From Paulownia fortunei (lineage: Eukaryota; Streptophyta; Magnoliopsida; Lamiales; Paulowniaceae): a stretch of DNA of 64,000 nt. How positions within the stretch are numbered: position 1 is the first letter of the stretch; every line of letters starts with the position of its first letter. The position numbers and the translations under genes were made by a program. Below the pieces are notes generated by a model. The model had not been told where the DNA came from. It ran no database searches and saw nothing but the letters and a program-made list of their open reading frames with translations. Of this stretch, positions 54,301 through 64,000 are shown piece after piece. The DNA is taken from assembly GCA_019321725.1 (NCBI GenBank), contig CM033123.1, forward strand, positions 248,001 through 312,000, in the 5' to 3' direction.

Positions 54301-57300
54301 CTAAAGTTTACTCCTATGCATGTCTGATATATATTATTTTCTAGGAACTAAACTTTTGTGTGCTTATGTCTTTTCTCATTTTTTCTCCAAAAAATTCTTC
54401 AGCTTATAATCCACTGGATACATTCATCCTGCACATCAGTTTTCCCGTAATAGCTTAAGAGATTCCTTTTGACAGAAGTGACTTCTGATTATCATGCAAA
54501 CTGTGGGGTAGGATTTGGTTGCATAGTTTATGTTCCATTAATTGTTATCGTGTTTAACAGAAACCTGGCTATAGTGTCGCAGTGTCTGCTTTCTCCCCTT
54601 TTGGGCTGTTTGTACTCCGTGGTCTACTTTCCAAACCACAGGCTAAAGGCTGGGGAACTTTAAGACTAAAGTTTACTCCTATGCATGTCTGATATATATT
54701 ATTTTCTAGGAACTTTTGTGTGCTTATGTCTTTTCTCATTTTTTCCCCCCAAAAATTCTTCAGTTTATAATCCACTGGATACGTTCATCCTGCACATCAG
54801 TTTTCCCGTAATAGCTTAAGAGATTCCCTTTTGACAGAAGTGACTTCTGAATATCATGCAAACTGTGGAGTAGGATTTGGTTGCATAGTTTATGTTCCAT
54901 TAATTGTTATCCTGTTTAACAGAAACCTGGCTATAGTGTCTCAGTGTCTGCTTTCTCCCCTTTTGGGCTGTTTGTACTCCGTGGTCTACTTTCCAAACCA
55001 CAGGCTAAAGACGGGAACTTTAAGACTAGAGTTTATTCCTATGCATGTTTTTAACCCTAATACTTGATTTGGTGTTGTCTTAACTTTTTTACAAACACCT
55101 TGGAATCCTTGTTCACCTATGAAAAGTTTCATGCATCATGCAGATGCTGCCAATTGTGGAAAATCTCCTTAAAACTGTTTCTGTAAGATTATGATCTTAT
55201 AAACATAAGAAAATCTTCTATTAACAGTGGCAGACTAATATTGCTGATTTTTATTGTCAGCCAAAGCTACAAATTGACAGTAGTAAGTAACTTGAGATGT
55301 GCGAATTTAGTTATCTTTTAAAGTTGGTCATGTTAACCAAGGTAAAGAAAGGTTTATGATTTAGTTGTCTGCCGCAGATTGTTACTTGTTTGAGCATCAA
55401 TTTGAACTTTTCTTCCTGCTGCTCTACAGCCTGTATTTCTAATGCAAGCCATTTACAGGATTGAAAATCGCTCTTTCTTTCTACCGATACAATTTCGGCA
55501 AGTCAATGGTTCCAAGGACTCTTGGAGGTCTATACTTCCTAACGCTGCTACCTCTTTTTCATGGGAAGATCTTGGTAGAGAACGATATTTGGAACTATTG
55601 ATAGATGGAGACGATCCCATGACATCACAGAAGTATGATATTGATGAGATTAAAGATCATCAGCCCATCCAGGTTGCTGGTGGACCTAGGAGAGGTCTAC
55701 GAGTCACTATCATTAGGGAAGAGAAAGTAAATGTTGTTAAAATCAGTGACTGGATGCCAGAAAATGAAGCACCTACACTTTTAAATCGAAGTATTTCATC
55801 TGTACAACAAATCTCTGAAATTAAGTCTCAGCTGCAGCCATCAACATTTGTCACCGATTGTGAATTTCATCTCATCCTTGAAGTCGCGGAGCTTGGGTTG
55901 TCCATTGTTGATCATACACCAGAAGAGATATTATATTTGTCCCTGCAAAATTTTTTGCTGTCTTATTCCACTGGACTAGGTTCTGGAATTAGTCGGTAAA
56001 TTCTTTGTCACAGAACTCTAGCCTGGGCCCATTTTTTTTTTGTTTATTAGATCATTTCTCACTATTAACCTTTAAATTGTAGTTTTGATTGCTTGATCTT
56101 CCTTTCCCCTTTCACATTTGATCATTTTCTGGAGTATATATACCTGTGCTAATTATGGATTTTGTAACTCAGGTTAAAAATAAGAATGGGGGGGATTCAG
56201 ATGGATAATCAGTTGCCTTTAACTCCAATGCCGGTTCTCTTCCGGCCACAAAGAGTTGAGGAGGACACTGATTATATTTTGAAGCTTTCCGTCACCCAAC
56301 AATCTAGTGGATCTTTAGATTTGTGCATATATCCTTATATAGGTTTGCAAGTGAGTATATGACGTGTATTTTGCTGCATAAATTTCTGATTTTTTAATGC
56401 TAAGAAATACTTGAAAAATATTCTGTCAGGGACCTGAAAATACTGCCTTTTTGATTAATATTCACGAACCAATTATTTGGCGCCTTCATGGGCTGATCCA
56501 ACAAGCTAATATCACCAGGATCTTTGATACTCAGACCACTTCTGTTTCAGTTGATCCCATCATTCAAGTTGGGTATGTATATCTTTTGCGACCATTTTAT
56601 CCCTCTAGTTCTGCATTTACTTCTAAGAACTATTGTTAAATCCTAGTTCTCTGTATTGGCAGTGTTCTTAATATCTCAGAAGTTCGTTTCAAAGTAACCA
56701 TGGCTATGTCCCCAACTCAACGGCCAGTGGGTGTCCTTGGATTTTGGGCAAGCTTAATGACTGCTCTTGGAAATACTGAAAATATGCCAGTAAGCATGAG
56801 CTCTTGTGCTTTTTCCATAATGTAGGTTTGATGTAATCGCTGATATAGATGTTTTACCTCAGAAAGCTTTGAGCTACTAAATTTTTTGGTTGGGCCAGAA
56901 AAGGAATATGTTGGCAAACCAAATAAATGCCACTGGTCTAGGCATGTTACACTTCCCGTATGTCCTTGGTAGGTTATTACGAGAAAAACATCACAAGTGT
57001 CGTTTTAGGGTTGTTCAGTGTGCTCTTCTGGTTTTGAGTTCAACCAAGAGTTGGTATCTCAGTACTTATGTTTTGCATCTATTCAAAAAGTATGCATTGC
57101 TCCCTTCCATTCCTATCTTTTTCCTTTTATGTTTCCTATTCACTTGCTGGCATCATTTGATAGTTTCAGAACATTACGTTTGTATATGAACCATTAAATT
57201 ATGAGGGTCAAACTATTTGAGATCCCAAATTGCCTTAATAAATAGCAAATGGTCTTCATGTACTTTCATATACTGGTGATGTTGATGAGATGTTAATTGT

Positions 57301-60300
57301 AGTACTTTTGATATTGTTTTATCAGGTCCGGATAAATCAGAGATTTCAGGAAAATGTGTCTATGAGGCATAGTGTTCTAGTCAGTAATGCTATCTCAAAC
57401 ATCAAAAAGGATATTCTGAGTCAGCCACTGCAGCTGCTTTCTGGGGTTGATATTTTGGGCAATGCAAGTAGTGCACTTGGACATATGAGCAAAGGTGTTG
57501 CTGCCTTATCAATGGACAAGAAATTCATTCAAAGTCGGCAAAGACAGGTTAGAAGTTATCCCATTCTGGAAACAACCTTAGATATTATTAATTCTGGCTA
57601 TTCTCTGTGGTTGATTGCTAGATCCAAATCTGTGTTGATAAACTCGTTACCGTTGACCTAACAAGATGCCTTGTTATGTCTGCTAATAGTAGTTCAGGAA
57701 ATTGCATAGAACCTTTCATATTGTAGTACTCACTCTTTATCATTCTGAGTGCTTAGTCAGAAATTTAGACAACAGAGTACTCTCATTCTGTAGATATTCT
57801 CATTACCCTCAGACCACAAAATACCTGACTTGTCTGCTGAAAGTACCATGCCATAGAACCCTTCGGATATAATTCCTGCTTCTCTTTCTGTAGATATTCT
57901 CATTACCCGATCTACCTGGCTTGTCTGCTGCTCGTAATATAGAAATTGCGGAACTACTTGAAATTTGGAAGGAAGTTTAAAATTATTACGAGTTTAAGGG
58001 ATATTTATTGATGGGTGGCGGTTTTGTCATGGTGCATGCAATCTCCTCATGCTTTTTCCTTCTATGGGACAAATCGAGGTCTCACTGAGCCTTCTCTAGT
58101 GTACTTCCCAACCGTGAGCAGTCACAACATCTTGTTAATATTCTTGAATTGATTATTGGTTCGTGTAACATACCTCTTAAAGTAAGGGTAAAGTCTCTCT
58201 ATGTTAGCCATACCAAGGACATTCTTTGACATCTTGATCTCCAATGGTTAACTGAATCTACCTCTGTGTAAGTGTGGCGTTCTTTTACTTTATATGTGCA
58301 GATGATATTTGTTGAGTGATGCGCAACTTTTTCCTTCCATTTACATGATCTCTTTCCTGCAGGATAACAAAGGTGTAGAGGACTTTGGTGATGTCATTCG
58401 TGAAGGCGGTGGGGCCTTAGCTAAAGGCATATTCCGAGGAGTCACTGGCATTTTAACAAAGCCTCTTGAAGGTGCAAAAGCATCTGGTGTTGAGGGCTTT
58501 GTTCAGGGTGTTGGGAAGGGATTGATAGGTGCCGCCGCACAACCTGTTAGCGGTGTTTTAGATCTTTTGTCAAAAACTACAGAAGGTGCAAATGCAATGA
58601 GAATGAAGATAGCATCGGCTATTGCTTCTGAAGACCAACTCCTTCGCCAAAGGCTACCCAGAGTTATTAGCGGTGATAATTTGCTTAGGCCGTATGATGA
58701 GTACAAAGCACAGGGACAGGTACATTATTTTGTACTCTATGCAATGCTCCCTATTAAATTATTTGACCTGTTTGGCTGGTCATAATATGCTATAACCTTT
58801 ATGTTTGTGATTCACAGCTTCACATCATAGAAGATGTATTCTATCCCTTCCAGTACCCTTTAAATTTTTATTTTTATTTAATTTTCATGCATGAATTGAA
58901 ACTTCTTCAGTTGACCTTACCTTTTTGGTATAAATGAAACTGTACCGACTTCCTTGCATATTGAATTGTTACCTCATTTTTCACATGTGGACTGGAAATT
59001 GATATTGGCACTCTGAAAGTTCTGCAAGATAAGAAATGTAATGATATTGCGTGTTAACTATTATTTTATCATTCATTTTGGCCACAAACATCTGAAGAAA
59101 TGGTTACTTTTGAGCTGATATTCTGATTAGGATCAGCTATATGGATCTGATGAGTATTGTGCATGACATTCCTTTTAATTCGTTACTTTGCTTAACTGAA
59201 TCGAATTCCTTTTTTTTTTTTTTTCTTTTCTCTGAGTTAAACAATTACATAAATAATCACATTAGGAATATCGATTATCAACAACTAATTAGCAATGAAC
59301 AATACATCATTAACCACTACTATCAATCAACTATTTAACTAATATAAAAGATGAATACCCACACTTTTGGTGGGATTTGAACCCAAGGCCTCATAGCCTT
59401 AGTGCCTCAGCTTCGCCAATTGACCTAAGCCTCATTGGCCAGTTCTAAGTGCTTTACGAGGGAAAAAATGGAAAATGTTGAAGGCCTGCTTCTTATTGTG
59501 TGGTATATTAAATATCAGATTTTCATTTCCCAAAGTTTTTTGTACCTGTTGATTTTAAGCTCTCTCTTCTTAACACCTTGTTATGCTTGCTAAAATTTGA
59601 TCTGTAGCATGAATCTTACGTATCTTCTTTGCCATGATGAAGGTGATGCTGCAATTAGCGGAATCTGGGTCCTTTTTTGTTCAGGTTGATCTGTTTAAAG
59701 TACGTGGGAAGTTTGCCTTGACAGATGCCTATGAGGATCATTTCGCACTTCCGAAAGGAAGAATCATTCTGGTTACTCATCGAAGAGTTATACTGTTGCA
59801 AGTGAGTTAATTAAGTCTGAACCAACAAATCTTTCATCCTGTCAACCATTTACTGGTATTCAAACTCACAATTTCGTATATGTTGTTTCAGCAACCATCC
59901 AACCTCATTGCACAGAAAAAATTCAACCCTGCCAGAGATCCATGTTCAGTGCTCTGGGATGTTGTGTGGGATGACTTAGTGACAATGGAACTGATTCATG
60001 GAAAGGAAGATCATCCTAATGCTCCACCTTCACGGGTTATTCTATATCTACATAGTAAATCGTTAGATGCGAAGGATCAAAATCGCATTATAAAGTGTAA
60101 CCGTGATTCTAATCAAGCATTTGAGGTTTATTCTTCAATCGAACAAGCAAGATCTACTTATGGGCCAACACAGTCAATGGTTCGGTTTTGTTTCTGATCA
60201 CTTCTCTTTCCACTTAATGCTTCTATTGTTACTCTGGTATTTCTCGCACCAAAACTAAAATGAGTTGGGGATTTAGATAATTGAATTACTTGCGATGTTC

Positions 60301-60590
60301 CAAAGATTGTATGAAGATGAGTTAACAATGCAACTAAAACAGGGGATTAGAACTATCAAAAGCACTTGGATTTTCATAACTTTAAAAATGGCTTCATACT
60401 ATCTGTTGTAATTGCTTACAGTTTTCCTCTGGCTGTGTTGTGCCAGGCCTTATTGAAGAGGAAAGTGACGAAACCCTATTCTCCTATGATTGATGCTGTA
60501 ATTCCTAAAGGAGCGTACATCTTGTCACCCCAACAGATGCCTTCATCTGTAACCCTAAATTCAACTCTTGGATCTGTGAACAGTGATTGA
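15345..60590 (+). CDS. VPS13: VPS13 family bridge-like lipid transfer protein, 63 exons, 4,223 residues
   Basis: Begins MFEAHVLHLLRKYLGEYVHG, the hallmark chorein N-terminus. The exon joins (coordinates given in the segment entries below) total 12,672 nt with every splice phase consistent and no internal stop; TGA is at 60588-60590. Order: chorein N-terminal and extended lipid-groove region (about 1-760), PH domain (about 825-940), more groove (to about 1900), VPS62/DUF946-like repeats (about 1975-2360), C2 domain (about 2605-2740), VAB/SHR-BD region (about 2750-3505), ATG2_C-like helical region (about 3740-4020) and a C-terminal PH-like domain (4028-4223). The family forms a rod with a hydrophobic groove that carries glycerolipids between membranes at contact sites. 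The PH-plus-C2 layout and length fit the plant VPS13M1/M2 group (At4g17140 or At1g48090) rather than SHRUBBY; the choice between them is not settled here. Introns are long and carry many repeats, but the coding frame looks intact. Confidence 0.95.
16712..16735. repeat. TA/TATG microsatellite in VPS13 intron 1
   Basis: TA repeats grading into three GTAT units. Confidence 0.8.
16925..16951. repeat. (AAAAG)n microsatellite in VPS13 intron 1
   Basis: About five AAAAG units in succession. Confidence 0.9.
23754..29149 (+). other. VPS13 exons 11-19: extended chorein (groove) region
   Basis: Exons: 23754-23911, 24682-24837, 25191-25283, 25519-25867, 26235-26348, 27016-27111, 27234-27301, 28739-28859, 28940-29149 (residues 308-762). 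Recognisable stretches include AQYHDWIKLMEVISTYRTHV, SEGAALWWRYAAQAGLQ and FLAHAKVESVKSKEAAEQRM, the helical linker that follows the N-terminal chorein part in VPS13 proteins. The exon 11 acceptor is the CAG at 23751-23753. An earlier CAG ending at 23630 would bring stops into the frame. Confidence 0.85.
26089..26105. repeat. (TA)n microsatellite in a VPS13 intron
   Basis: About eight TA units in the intron before exon 15, next to a poly-T run. Confidence 0.85.
29238..30975 (+). other. VPS13 exons 20-23: internal PH domain
   Basis: Exons: 29238-29465, 29550-29659, 29843-29939, 30877-30975 (residues 763-940). The PH-like core begins at ILVWRGIGYSVAAWQPCFLV, continues through LSGLYLYVLESETSQSYQ, and ends with EKSTWLRGLVQSTY, whose Trp near the end of the C-terminal helix matches the invariant PH Trp. 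A PH domain embedded in the groove region is a feature of one group of plant VPS13 proteins. Its ligand (phosphoinositide or protein) cannot be told from the sequence. Confidence 0.8.
30358..30455. repeat. 37-bp minisatellite, about 2.6 copies
   Basis: Copies start at 30358, 30395 and 30432 with exact 37-base spacing. The first two are nearly identical; the third is diverged and partial. It lies in the intron before VPS13 exon 23. Confidence 0.9.
35214..35271. repeat. 29-bp tandem duplication
   Basis: Two identical pyrimidine-rich copies (35214-35242 and 35243-35271), beginning five bases inside the intron after the exon 30 donor. Confidence 0.9.
38710..39175. mobile_element. Remnant resembling a Ty1/copia LTR or leader
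   Basis: The intron before exon 35 contains CACGCCCCCTCAAGCTGG at about 38950-38967 inside a block unlike its flanks. This string is familiar from plant copia-type retroelements. No gag or pol frame, primer-binding site or paired LTR is visible, so only a fragment or solo LTR remains. Its right part carries a 66-bp direct duplication (39041-39106 and 39107 to about 39170). Boundaries are approximate. Confidence 0.45.
40356..41030. mobile_element. Probable 675-bp MITE with terminal inverted repeats
   Basis: Left end GGCCTCATTTGTTTTTC and the reverse complement of the right end, GGCCTCCTTCGGTTTTC, match at 13 of 17 positions. Flanks are TTA on the left and TTG on the right, which could be a mutated 3-base target duplication of PIF/Harbinger type. 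The interior has no coding frame but holds three imperfect copies of a roughly 60-base unit around AACTCTCATTAATATATTTT (about 40570-40760). It sits in the intron before VPS13 exon 36. Confidence 0.6.
41182..41217. repeat. 18-bp tandem duplication
   Basis: Two adjacent copies of ATAACCAACGTACGGCTT, apart from the first bases of the first copy, in the same VPS13 intron as the probable MITE. Confidence 0.75.
42110..45113 (+). other. VPS13 exons 37-40: VPS62/DUF946-like repeat region
   Basis: Exons: 42110-42405, 42585-42669, 43972-44679, 44795-45113 (residues 1890-2359). A motif occurs twice: FDRIWVSP... TFWRPRAPSNYVVLGDCVTS with PNPPS after it, and FERIWWDRGG... SLWRPIPHLGYAILGDCITE with EPPP after it. 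Partial copies (LWLPVAPPGYLALGCVAHIG; FWYPIAPPGYASLGCIV) lie between and after. This matches the plant VPS62 (DUF946) beta-repeat found inside VPS13 proteins. Between copies is a Cys/Ser-rich linker (about 44340-44520), probably disordered. The role of the repeat is unknown. Confidence 0.8.
43464..43830. repeat. 183-bp tandem duplication in VPS13 intron 38
   Basis: Copies at about 43464-43646 and 43647-43830 differ at only a handful of bases. Older, diverged pieces of the same sequence seem to lie at 43060-43110 and 43300-43440. Confidence 0.88.
46798..46818. repeat. C21 homopolymer
   Basis: Twenty-one consecutive C in the 875-bp intron before exon 46, after a CT-rich stretch. The complementary G21 could form a quadruplex. 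Its exact length is likely to be unreliable in any assembly. Confidence 0.85.
47206..47230. repeat. (AT)12 microsatellite
   Basis: AT dinucleotide run in the intron before VPS13 exon 46. Confidence 0.9.
52509..52530. repeat. (CA)11 microsatellite
   Basis: Eleven CA units in the intron before VPS13 exon 53, followed by a GGA-rich stretch. Confidence 0.93.
52692..52715. repeat. (TA)n microsatellite
   Basis: About eleven TA units in the same intron as the (CA)11 run. Confidence 0.88.
53958..55053. repeat. Three-copy tandem array, unit about 365 bp, in VPS13 intron 54
   Basis: Units begin at 53958, 54324 and 54689 (spacing 366 and 365) with the same CTGATATATATTAT start. They differ by few substitutions and short indels, so the amplification is recent. 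Each unit carries a polypyrimidine tract and CAG (CTTTTGACAG, before 54105, 54475 and 54837) that resembles a 3' splice site. The 64-78 codon frames recurring in each copy are a by-product of the duplication, not genes. No terminal inverted repeats were found. Confidence 0.93.
55459..60590 (+). other. VPS13 exons 55-63: C-terminal ATG2_C-like and PH-like region
   Basis: Exons: 55459-55995, 56173-56350, 56430-56572, 56663-56789, 57326-57547, 58363-58719, 59643-59801, 59892-60179, 60447-60590 (residues 3506-4223). Amphipathic helices resembling ATG2_C include VSNAISNIKKDILSQPLQLL and the glycine-rich run GGALAKGIFRGVTGILTKPL, then GFVQGVGKGLIGAAAQPVSG. In homologues these bind acceptor membranes or lipid droplets. 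The final domain (FKVRGKFALTDAYEDHFALP, then KGRIILVTHRRVILLQ) is the VPS13 C-terminal PH-like fold. Confidence 0.87.
59210..59445 (-). mobile_element. tRNA-derived SINE in VPS13 intron 60
   Basis: Read on the minus strand, a tRNA-like head carries an A box (TAGGTCAATTGG, 59427-59416) and a B box (GGTTCAAATCC, 59383-59373) about 33 bases apart, the usual pol III promoter spacing. An AT-rich body of about 150 bases follows, then an A-tail (T-run on the plus strand, 59210-59224). No cloverleaf-competent tRNA is apparent, so this is a SINE, not a tRNA gene. No convincing target-site duplication was found. Confidence 0.75.
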
Positions 60591-60908
60591 TATGGAAAAG
60601 TAGCTCCTGCTATAGAGCATGCTCAATGATTGTTAACAGCACAAGGGATACACGATCTGATAGGTGAGGCAGTCAGCAGGCTAACACATCAAGTGGTTTG
60701 TCAATAGTTGCCAAGAAAGCTCAAATGACAGACCTCAAGATTAATGCTAGAATGGTGGAAAGAACTTTTACTGGTCTTGAGTCCTGGAGAGAAGGAAAAG
60801 GTTGTTCCCTGAAATTGAATTGCGGGCGAGCATGGATTCTCTTCATAGTTTTTTGCTGCGATGTAGAGTTGTAATCCAGCAGCTATGCTTCTTGAGACGA
60901 GGATACAA

Positions 60909-60910
<2 letters not shown>

Positions 60911-60940
<30 letters not shown>
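60911..60940. repeat. (AT)15 microsatellite
   Basis: Fifteen AT units, about 320 bases after the VPS13 stop codon, probably within its 3' UTR. Confidence 0.93.
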
Positions 60941-60943
<3 letters not shown>

Positions 60944-62124
60944 ATATATTTAAGTGACTATCTGAAGAGCCTCTACGAAGTCTTCGGCTGTCATTTGTTT
61001 TCTTATTATGTACGGTTGTCCATTTTTGTACATAATTATTCAGGAAGCATTTGTATATATCCTTTTTTTTCAAAACGATGTTAGGTTTGGTTGGTCCTTG
61101 TGGCTTTGGTGCCCATAGTGAGACTTGGTAAATATATTTGGCAAACGCAAAAAGGAAAACTTCTCATGACAAGTCTTAAATTATATTGCCAATTAGCGAT
61201 TGATTGCTTTGTATTCCTAGTGCCTTAAAATTTTTGCATTACTTCTTTTTCTTTTCTTCCAGATTTTGTTTGAAATTATGATGTTGTTTGTACCAGATTG
61301 CACAGCCAGCAATCCATTAACCGATAACTTTATTATGGTAAACCTCCTAATATATCTCATTACACTAGCAGCGAGCCCAAGAAATCAATATTCCGATATG
61401 ATGTTTTACCAACCAAATAACATAATCTTTAAACTTTGAGAAGAGCATGCAAGCTCTTTTTGATTTCCTCTTCTGATCGTGATTATGAAAAACAGATTAC
61501 GTGTGGGGGCTCTTAGGAATGTTGGGCCCTAGAGAAGTAATTTTATAAAGAAGATTCTTTTCATGAAAATTTCAGAAAATGGAAATATAAATAGTAATAA
61601 AAATAAAAAACTGCATAAGGAAGTGGATAGTTCTATGTTTGACATTGGAAGAGACATGGTGAAATTAAGAATCCTTTCCTGTGTCCACAGTTGAATTTCC
61701 AGTTAGCTACAATACAATGTCAAGTTATTGCATTTATTTAGTTATTTACTTCTTTATTCATCAAAATATTTTTTTGATAATTTTGATACTGCATGTTATT
61801 TATTATTATTTTTATTGTTTTTTAAAAAAATCAATTATATTTTTCAACATTACATTCGCAAAAATAGTCAACTTAATCAAGACCAAATGGATATTTAATT
61901 GCATACTAGCATTACAGTTTACTATGACTTAATGGAGATTATGCGCTTTTCTAGAATTTTCTATTCGTATTTAGGATTGTAAATTAAATTTTAAGTTATA
62001 TATATAACAGTTTAATATGACAATATTTTTTATCACATGTAAAACACGTGAACTTTTCTATAAATTTAAAATATGAGATCAGTTTAAGGTTAAATATTAT
62101 CTATTCATGCAAATTATATGACTT

Positions 62125-62206
62125 ACTAAATATTCAATTTTCAATCAACATTTGTGTTCATGAAAACTAAATATTCAATTTTCAATTAACATTTGTGTTC
62201 ATGAAA
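62125..62206. repeat. 41-bp tandem duplication
   Basis: Copies at 62125-62165 and 62166-62206 are nearly identical, in the spacer before the PP2C gene. Confidence 0.9.
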
Positions 62207-62670
62207 CACATGTACTTTTATAATAACGAGTTGGGTGTTAAAAGTCCATGTTCATGAAAATTTATATTAAATCTCAATCCATGACTACATCTAATTCAAT
62301 AATATAAAAATAACTCTAGATTCCAATCAGAAGTTGGTACCCAATAATTCTCATTTTTTCATAATTCTAGCACTAATCCTCCTTTTAAAGAGAAAAAACA
62401 TGCTTAATTCAAGGTATTATATTTGCTTGCTTGCATTTTCTTTCAAGTATTTATGTCCAATTCATTCTATCACTATTTTCCACAATCATATTTTTATTTT
62501 TAATTTCTTAGTTTAATTATAAGTATTTTACATCTAATCTTTTTTCCGTGTAGGATTTTATTTCCTAATTCCACAGAGAAAAATTTAATTTAAATTTTCA
62601 AACCGCTACTGAAATATTTACACAGTTTTATTTTCCTAATCCTAATCGAATTAACCAACACAACTCTCCC

Positions 62671-62677
62671 TATAAAA
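62671..62677 (+). promoter_or_regulatory. TATA box of the PP2C gene
   Basis: TATAAAA, 184 bases before the PP2C ATG at 62861 and just upstream of a pyrimidine-rich leader. A start near 62700 would leave a leader of about 160 bases. Confidence 0.65.
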
Positions 62678-62860
62678 GTTAGAAGCCCCTCACCACCCCC
62701 ACCTCCACCCGCGGTCACCCCTTCTAACTTTCTCTTTCTTCACACACCAGAATATTTTCGTCTTTCTCAAAAATCGCTCGGCAATATTCAGAAGCTCTTC
62801 ATTTTATTAGTGCGCTCTCAGATTCGATTTTCGTCGGATGTGCTTAAGAGAAAAGCAATT

Positions 62861-64000
62861 ATGTTGGCAGAAGCAGAGGTGATGTGTCCGCAAACCGTCG
62901 CCGTTGAGTACCTTTGCATTCCGTCGCCGGCGGCGGCGAAGATCGAAGCCGATTTCTTCGACGTGTCATCGGTGGCTACTGCTACTCCGATTGATTCGCC
63001 GGTGTTTCGTACGTCAGAATCGGCGGTCTCCTTCGAACTCTCTCGCTCTGAATCGGTGTGCATCGAATTTTTGCGGTTTTTCCCTAATCTATTTTTCTAT
63101 TTTTTTTAGTTCTTGGTTTCTTGATTTATATAAATGTATTTTTGAGAAAAAGGGTTTTTTATTTGATTCGTGTAATGGTAGTTTGTTTTGGATTTTGTTA
63201 TTTTCTTGTTCTATCACTGCTTGTGAAACTAGGGTTTTTTTTTTTTTTCCTTATCCTATTTTGCGTGTAAATAACCTTCTGTTTATTCTTTGTGTAAAAA
63301 TTAATGGGTTTTTTAACTGTTGCCTGTATATGTTTGCGTTGACGCATGTGCGTTTCTATTTAGTTCTACTGATTGAGTTAAGTGTTGGGCGGTTTGCCTT
63401 TTGCTGAATAAACTATTTTGGACTTAAGAATTGTAGTGTTAAGCTCAAAATCATGATAAGGTGGGTTAATTTGTGATGCTAATGTAAATTTTGACTTGGA
63501 ATGTAAAAGCTGAAGCAGAAAAACTTGCATCTAATTTTCATATGAAAGGTTTGATATATATGCTGAATTGAACTAAAGCTTTACTGTCTTCATGTGGATA
63601 TTTTAATTGCTGTTTTATTTTAATTAGTTTACGTCTAGCTCTTCCAACTTAGGTTTACTTTTGTGGTCTTGATATGTATTTCATTGTTGCAGTCTAACAC
63701 AATTTTGTTCTTTTCGCCAGGCTCTGAGCTGCTCAACAAGTATTCAGACTGCGACTGTATTAGAGACTCTGAGCAGCAAGTTTGCTCCAAGAATTCGTTC
63801 AGGTAGCCACACTGATATTGGGCCTCGCAGTTCCAATGAGGATCAACACATTCGGATTGATGATCTATCTACCCACTTGGGTTCCCTCTATAGTTGGTCC
63901 CAACCAAGTTCTTTTTATGCTGTTTTTGATGGACACGGCGGCCCTGATGCAGCAGCTTATGTGAAGAATAATGCCATGAGATTTTTCTTTGAGGAAGCTG
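62861..64000 (+). CDS. Protein phosphatase 2C, N-terminal part (3' end off window)
   Basis: Exon 1 is 62861-63055 (65 codons) and exon 2 starts at 63721 after a TTTCGCCAG acceptor and runs off the window. The first in-frame ATG after the TATA box is at 62861 (the frame extends upstream only through a GTG); a second Met lies seven residues in. The N-terminus is a variable Ala/Ser-rich segment. The PP2C core starts with [20 protein letters not shown], containing the metal-site Glu-Asp pair, then [20 protein letters not shown] with the DGHGG metal-binding motif. PPM/PP2C enzymes are Mg/Mn-dependent Ser/Thr phosphatases. The stretch after the NED motif recalls the Arabidopsis PP2C22/27/47/49-type clade rather than the ABI1 clade (from memory). 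Confidence 0.93.

Larger units (their letters stand above)
60591..62670. other. VPS13 3' flank and AT-rich spacer, no further gene seen
   Basis: The first several hundred bases should include the VPS13 3' UTR, with an (AT)15 run at 60911-60940. The rest is AT-rich with poly-T runs, no credible coding frame, and a 41-bp direct duplication at 62125-62206. The last few hundred bases before 62671 should hold the PP2C promoter. Confidence 0.6.

Noticed and set aside
54104..55067. Three similar frames (64-78 codons) that could look like a small gene family
   Set aside because: They are the same frame in three copies of the intronic tandem repeat, open with a non-ATG codon, and match no protein I know.
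59371..59440. Genuine tRNA gene on the minus strand
   Set aside because: A and B boxes are present, but no proper acceptor stem or anticodon arm could be drawn, and a body with an A-tail follows. A SINE fits better.
62810..62860. Longer PP2C start at 62810
   Set aside because: The triplet at 62810 is GTG; the first ATG is at 62861.

Overview
The window is plant nuclear DNA, almost certainly from a eudicot. Genes are rich in GT-AG introns, introns and spacers are AT-rich, microsatellites are common, and every recognisable protein has a plant-type architecture (RH40-like WW/DEAD-box helicase, GH28 polygalacturonase, a VPS13 with PH, VPS62-like and C2 modules, clade-type PP2C). I cannot name the species; an asterid is only a guess. 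All gene models were built by eye from splice sites and reading frames, without alignments.

Layout. (1) 1-3600, minus strand: the 5' part of an RH40-type RNA helicase gene: a leader with one intron, a long Gln/Pro-rich exon with a WW domain, and two further exons ending just before the helicase core, which lies off the left edge. (2) 3600-6130: AT-rich spacer with no gene seen. (3) 6132-6885, plus strand: decayed copy of a mitochondrial-type LYR-motif protein gene. (4) 7155-9681, minus strand: six-exon polygalacturonase whose last exon carries a one-base frameshift right after the catalytic RIK motif. (5) 9980-15150: spacer with microsatellites and two G-boxes. (6) 15345-60590, plus strand: one giant VPS13 gene of 63 exons. 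My exon joins give a continuous frame of 12,672 nt (4,223 residues plus stop), with splice phases agreeing throughout. It fills about 70% of the window. Its introns hold most of the repeats: a copia-like remnant, a probable MITE, a tRNA-derived SINE, a three-copy 365-bp tandem array, a 183-bp duplication and a C21 tract. (7) 60591-62670: 3' flank and AT-rich spacer. (8) 62671-64000, plus strand: TATA box, first exon and part of the second exon of a PP2C phosphatase, cut by the right edge.

The genes are ordinary nuclear neighbours (RNA metabolism, cell-wall pectin, lipid transport at membrane contacts, phosphatase signalling), and nothing suggests they act together. I found no evidence of a new multi-gene system. 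The best leads are the frameshifted polygalacturonase, the LYR pseudogene, a stop-free 108-bp VPS13 intron that would encode a hydrophobic insert if retained, and the recent intronic tandem array.
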